A DNA stretch of 64,000 nucleotides from assembly GCF_949628265.1 (NCBI RefSeq), contig NC_088787.1, forward strand, positions 24,976,501 through 25,040,500, given 5' to 3'. Made by a program: the position numbers and the translations under genes. Origin of the DNA: Cloeon dipterum (Eukaryota; Arthropoda; Insecta; Ephemeroptera; Baetidae). How positions within the stretch are numbered: the first letter of the stretch is position 1; every line of letters starts with the position of its first letter. Positions 59,101-64,000 of the stretch are shown here, one piece after another. The notes under the pieces are model-generated. The model was not told the origin of the DNA and did no database searches. It worked only from the letters and a program-made list of their open reading frames with translations.

Positions 59101-62100
59101 TCTGCAAAAAGTCATGTACCAGTCAGTAGAAATATTTTTTCATTTAAAGAGTTTATTTTTTTATTAGATAGCGAAACATTCCATAACATGAAATTTAATG
59201 TTAAAATCCATCTGATTACACTATTAATGCAGCTTGCATTTATATATTGATGTAAAAGGTATACGAAATTATTTCTTGCAATTCTAGTTTAAGAAACTGG
59301 CGAAAATCTTGTGGTATTAAAATGCAACCCGGGCCGTAATAAATCTAAAATATGAACAAACGGAACAAACATACAAAATATCAATTATTTGACCCCTAAA
59401 AAGTTTAAAAATACCCAAATCAATATTTAATAAATCCTATATGTTAGTAGCATGCATCAAACGCTTGGATAAATTACAGAAAAATCAGCTTGCGTGGCAT
59501 AATGGAAAGCTTTGCTTAAAACTCTTTGTCAAACACACTATAGTCCACTCACCCATGTATGACGTAGGTCCTTCGGTTGGCAAGAATTGATAGTTGGATT
59601 TTAGTACAGAGTTTGATTACTACAAGCACGTTTAATTACGAATATTACAGACCATTTATGATTAGATTTGCGTCATAATCCATAATTTTAACACTTGCGA
59701 GTTTTCGCAATTCATTTTCTGGATCTGACACCAAGGAAAGATGTGACATTAAGAACAAACGAAACGAAAACTGACTGTGAACTAATACTCACTTTCAAAG
59801 GAGACAAACAGCTCGGGCATGTCCTCGACAGACACCATGCTGTGGTAGTTGAGTTTCGCGCCCAGGTCGGCCATCGAAGCCCTGTGCACTGCCAGATCGG
59901 GCTTGGCCACTTTCCTCGTCACGTCCACGGAAGACCGCCTGAAAATTTGAAGCGAGGTCAGCAACATTTGTAACGATTTGCTCGTGACTCTCAGCACGAA
60001 AACAGCTCTGGGTTTTAGACAACAGACTGACAAATTATGTTTAGAGCACTTGCAACAGACGTACAAATAATTATGTATATGAAAAAAGGGACCTTTTAGT
60101 ATTTTAAGCTTTGCAAATTAATCGGTGGGTAAATTATTTATGAATAGGGCTGTGAGTTTTAGACGTGTTTTTTAAGATATTAGTCAACTGTTTATGAACT
60201 TTTTCTGTGCAAATTTGACCTTTTAGACGGTTTAGTCCAAATTATACGCGTTTTTACTTTGGCATTTTTAATTTCTTGCGTATTTCTTAATATATCAAGA
60301 TAGAGAAATCTGTAGTACCATATGCTCAAACTTAACGATTCCACCAAAAATGAAACGGTGAGAAAATAAAACAACGAATTTTCCTTGGATTTAGACAGTT
60401 TAAATTATGATTCAAATGGCCTACAATTGTTAAAAGGTCCCGCAACGATTGGAAGCTCAGAAATAAAAAGTCTCGATCGTTTAAATTTTACAGACCTAAT
60501 AATAAATGTTAATAGAGATGATTGAAAACCTTGCACTGTTAATTAAGAAACGTATTGGGATGAAAATTTATTGGGATGAGTCTCTGGTCTCGTTCATTAT
60601 TTTGTTTTTGTTGAAATATTTCTTCCAGAAGATGAAATGCATAATTTACTATTTTGAATATAATTCACACAGAAACCCCATTTAATGTCCAATTAAATAT
60701 CTGGCGAATTTCCCGTTTTTCTCAAACTGAATGCAGCACAAGGTCAGATTTAATATAATTTAAACTACCGATTTGTTTATCACGTCATTTCTTCTTGATA
60801 TTTTAACTTAGTAACTATCATCATTTATGTACTTTAGTGTTTGAAGCGTACTACAAATTAGAGATCAAATATCGAAAATGTTATCAAAAGAGGCGGATAA
60901 GATAATATTCCAATCTCTAATTTGCACGTGTTACGCTTTCAGTTTTGCCCGAGTAACGTTTACCATGCCATCACTGCCGACAGACTTTGCTTTGATTAAC
61001 AACCATGCACTCTCCTAGTTTTGCTGAAACGATAACACACCACCCTAGGAGACATGGGTGGGTATCCATATCCATTGGCGTGATACCCTACATTCTAACT
61101 TGCAATACAGCAAACGGTGTACACAAAACACGAAACGACGATACATTATAATGTAAGAGGCGTGAGATGGTGAGAGAAATTTGTACAAGGTGACCAAAAG
61201 AAGCTATAAAGAATATACAGAGAAATATCTAGCGACAATATAAGACTGAACGGGTGCTGACAGAGAAACAAGTAAAGTGCTTGATTTTTCCACACACATC
61301 CCCCTCCCTTGTGAATGCTAGCGTCCAATAAAACGTTTAAGTGTTTTACAAGAGTATGTGGTCCGAGCTCATCTTATCTGGGAGAGGAGGAAGCTACAGC
61401 AAGAAACAGCGACAAAACATATACACAGGGTGCATCGAGAGGGCCTCGCACTCACCCTCCTACTTTGTCAGCGCAGGGAGGAAACTCAAATATGGGGGAA
61501 GAAGACCTTGCAGAAGGGTCCTGCAGATGCGACGGCAAGGATGACGGCTCCTTGTTGAAAAAGTTGGAGCCGATATCGAGAACGCTCAAAGGAGAACTGA
61601 CACCGATCGGTTTATTAGATTAGAGGTTGAAGTAATTGCGGAAAATTGAAGCGAGTTGTGTGGAGTAAAAAGGGGGAAATTAGGGCATATTCACCTTGAG
61701 AAGACTTTGGAGAAGACAGACGAGTGCTGCGACGAGTCCTTCAGGTCGGCCGAGCTCGGCTGAGAGGGAATGGAAGAAGAGTCCAGAGAGTTGACCGAGT
61801 CCTTGTCACTGCCGCTGAGATTTTCCATCCACGCAATCGGGTAGCTGAGCCTCTTGAAACCCTGAATTTTCAAAGAAATTTAGGCACTGAACGAGATATA
61901 ATATATCAAATCTTCAGGACGTTGCCAAGAGTTGTATTTTGATTCAAGAACTGGCATTATGCTAACCTTAGCCCTTTTGCTTTCCGTTTTTTCGGCAACT
62001 TCAACCGCCGGGGCAGACGACGGCATCTCTTTGTCCAGGTCAGAGGAGAACGAGACAGAGGAGGCTTTTTTCCTAGTTGTAACACAGCTCAGAATTTTGC

Positions 62101-63609
62101 CCTCGTCCTGTGGCATCGAATCTGCACTCTCCTCCTCAGCAATCGTCTCGGTGGCGTGAGACGCAGACGCATTGTCTCTCATATCAATCCCTGAAATGCA
62201 AATCAATTTTTAGGTACATGCATTTCCTTCAATTTCATGGATGTGTAATTGAAAAGATTGTAGAGTTTTATAAAAGCCAGTGTTTAAGTGCTTAAATTTG
62301 ATGTTAAAACTAAACTTAATATATGTTAGTCACAAGCAAAATAATACGACTTTGATAACAATAAAGCAACATTTAACATTTACCACAAAATACAGTTTTA
62401 AGGTAGCTGGCGTAGCTGCTGTACTAAAGTTATCGGAGATTTTGATTCTGAATGGATAAAAATTGCCAACTTTGTTATATTTAACATAATAATATTCATA
62501 AGGCGCCATACTAAGGCTCAGAAATTATGCTTAATTGAAAAATTTTAACTGGTAATTTTCTTCTAATTTCATTTAAGTATTAATTTTATGCTCATAAGTT
62601 CTACTCTTTTGTTGAATATCAGAATTGTGTAAACAATTTGTGATTTTGATATACTGGAGCTAGTATGTTGATGCGCAGTGTGATTTGGTTTATAAATATC
62701 AATTTTACTGTGTTTAATATTGCTTTGTGTACAGTGTAGTTGTAGCAACTACTATGTTTCTTTTTGAATGAATGTGACTGCATGATTGTATTTTTTTTGC
62801 AATTGGATGTATGAAATTCGGTATAATTATTGTGATGAGTTATATGCATGCCAAAAGTCAAATAAAGATTATTATTATTTTGGCGAAAATTGCATTTTAA
62901 AGCGGAACGTACCCAGAGTCCCCTTGTTAGGACTTAAAATCAACCACTTTTCTGACGATATTATTGACAAATTAACTGTTTATATCCCCGTTTCACTTGC
63001 TATTTGACTATTTACTATGAGAGCAAACGGTCTTCCTTTCACACATTAAATTATAACAACCTAAACCTCCTCCTCACCTGAGTCATAGATGCTAGGCTTG
63101 TCATCTAGCCTGGAGACAGCATGCGGCGCTGGCGAGGGGGTAGGCGTGTCAGCGGGGGCGGTCGGCGTGACGAGGTCACGTTCGAAAGCCTTGGGGAAGG
63201 CGTCGCCGTCTCGCGCGGCGGCGCCAGGCTCGGCCGACGAGCAGTGGCTGGCCTCTGGCGAGTTGGACGACGACGTGTGATGCGCCAGCTCAGGGAAGCA
63301 CTCGTCCTTTACCGGTGAGCAATCGGCGCCAGAGACGGCGCCGCCGCCGGACCCGGTTGCACCAGCAGGGTAGTAGATCACAGGTCGGGGGTGGTCGGCG
63401 GTGCGGCTCGGCGTCGGCAGATCGGCGCCTGGCACGTGGCGCACCCGCATGTGCGCGATGTCGTGGTAGATGGCTGAGTTGACCACGAACTCCATTGGTG
63501 CGATCACACCGTACGACTCCGGCCCGTGCTCGATCACAAGCGGGTCGGACACGTTTGGGTCGAACATGACCGCGTTGGGTGTCACCAGCAGAACGCCACC
63601 CACCACACC
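50131..63609 (-). CDS. mtd: Oxidation resistance protein 1 / mustard, 3' ten coding exons (partial)
   Basis: TLDc-domain protein of the OXR1/NCOA7/mustard family; TLDc proteins protect cells from oxidative damage and bind the V-ATPase, and Drosophila mtd also acts in immunity and moulting. Exons in phase: 63609-63078, 62190-61967, 61861-61695, 59938-59793, 58792-58630, 58464-58251, 58139-58059, 51678-51385, 50996-50734, 50266-50131; 739 aa in view. The first exon holds the GRAM-like part (GVLLVTPNAVMFDPNVSDPL, IYHDIAHMRV); the 58.7-kb exon has STPIMSYGKKKMRPEYWFSV; then IDDLYQFLQLWVPHLYGD. TLDc fills the last three exons (LLRHLPARAEGYPWTLVFST, HFYGTGESFLF, FDWTGENIFFVKGN, LWLDGDLYQGR, ALECWAFV). 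A Pro/Ser/Glu-rich insert of about 35 residues interrupts TLDc. The start and any LysM domain lie past 64000. Confidence 0.95.
51385..51771 (-). CDS. Possible unspliced alternative start of a short TLDc protein
   Basis: An ATG at 51771 is in frame with the first TLDc exon (51678-51385), with no stop between, adding 31 residues (MGVAEEECARAGRTIFARLE and onward). This stretch is GC-rich compared with the intron. A transcript starting near 51800 would need no splice to enter TLDc. It could equally be plain intron that happens to be open. Confidence 0.3.
55812..55859 (-). CDS. mtd: Alternative first coding exon of mtd (short TLDc-only form)
   Basis: An ATG at 55859 opens 16 codons (MAVSRMQSLANNIASL) that end exactly at a strong donor (ctc|gtgagt) in phase 0, the phase needed by the TLDc exon at 51678. 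Splicing gives a protein of about 247 aa starting with this peptide and otherwise made of TLDc. OXR1 and mtd genes in other animals are known to produce such C-terminal isoforms from internal promoters. The 250 bp upstream (55860-56110) are GC-rich, as expected of a promoter. Confidence 0.7.
55860..56110 (-). promoter_or_regulatory. mtd: GC-rich internal promoter region of mtd (inferred)
   Basis: A sharply GC- and CpG-rich stretch in an AT-rich intron, directly upstream of the alternative first exon. I saw no TATA box. The open frames on both strands here reflect the GC content. Confidence 0.45.
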
Positions 63610-64000
63610 CTGTCAAAATACAACGAATTAATAAAAAGTAAATACATCATTCTGAATAAAAATACAATGTAACAATAATGAGTTTTCAGTCTAAACTCTA
63701 AATTAATTTTTAGAAAGTAGGAAATTAAAACTAGGAAAATTAAAACACATTTATAAAGCTTGAAGAGTAAAGTTTCAAGAATATTTATCGTATTTTCGTG
63801 TTTATTTAAGGATGCTCAATTTTCTTGAACAATATTGCACTAGAGTTACAATAATAATAATTATAGTTGTTAATATAAATAGAACAGACAGGTGACCTAC
63901 CTAAACAGCATTGTTTATAAAAATACCATATTATGACTACAATCCCTTCTAAATCATGGAGTCTTGATTTATTTAATATTTAATTTACACATTTCAATCC
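63610..64000. other. Intron of mtd running off the right edge
   Basis: AT-rich. The acceptor tttgacag ends it just before the exon at 63609. No coding sequence is visible, so the upstream exons of mtd lie beyond the window. Confidence 0.7.

Overview
The window looks like nuclear DNA of an arthropod, most probably an insect. The evidence is an essentially complete ionotropic-receptor co-receptor gene (Ir25a), a nose-resistant-to-fluoxetine (nrf-6) type acyltransferase of the kind expanded in insects, an OXR1/mustard TLDc gene, many short GT-AG introns (about 50-100 bp) and an AT-rich background with GC-rich exons. The order of insect cannot be fixed from the sequence. Exon limits below were worked out by hand from splice signals, reading phase and family similarity; no search or transcript data were used.

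Region 1 (1-13.6 kb) is repeat territory with no intact gene. It holds a possible decayed DNA transposon bounded by 20-bp inverted ends (876-3168) with a foldback element nested inside it; a very large inverted repeat with 1,119-bp arms (3259-4377 and 6275-7393) that show no indel and no mismatch in the parts I compared; and a 162-bp tandem satellite (8446-13617, about 31 copies). One inverted satellite monomer lies in the spacer of the large inverted repeat and starts at the first base after its left arm.

Region 2 (14.6-43.7 kb) is a compact housekeeping and sensory gene block. From left to right: ornithine aminotransferase (minus), a possible pair of small unrecognised genes, an nrf-6-like acyltransferase (minus), Ir25a (minus), Nup62 (plus), a UQCC4/CCSMST1-type complex III assembly factor (minus), an RFXANK/ANKRA2-type ankyrin protein (plus), Ubc13/bendless (minus), the PC4/SUB1 coactivator (minus) and HDDC2 deoxynucleotidase (minus). 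Most of these models close with exact reading phase and with lengths close to their families. Nup62 and the UQCC4-like gene converge with only 55 bp between their stop codons. The UQCC4-like and RFXANK-like genes diverge from a shared promoter that carries an X-box next to a CRE-like and an inverted CCAAT site.

Region 3 (43.7-64 kb) is the OXR1/mustard (mtd) gene on the minus strand, with about 6.4 kb of non-coding DNA before it. The 3' ten coding exons are present, from a GRAM-like region to the complete TLDc domain; the 5' part, including any LysM domain, lies beyond the right edge. Inside its 6.4-kb intron is a phase-compatible alternative first exon in a GC-rich patch, which would give a short TLDc-only protein. 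A second possible short-form start directly abuts the first TLDc exon.
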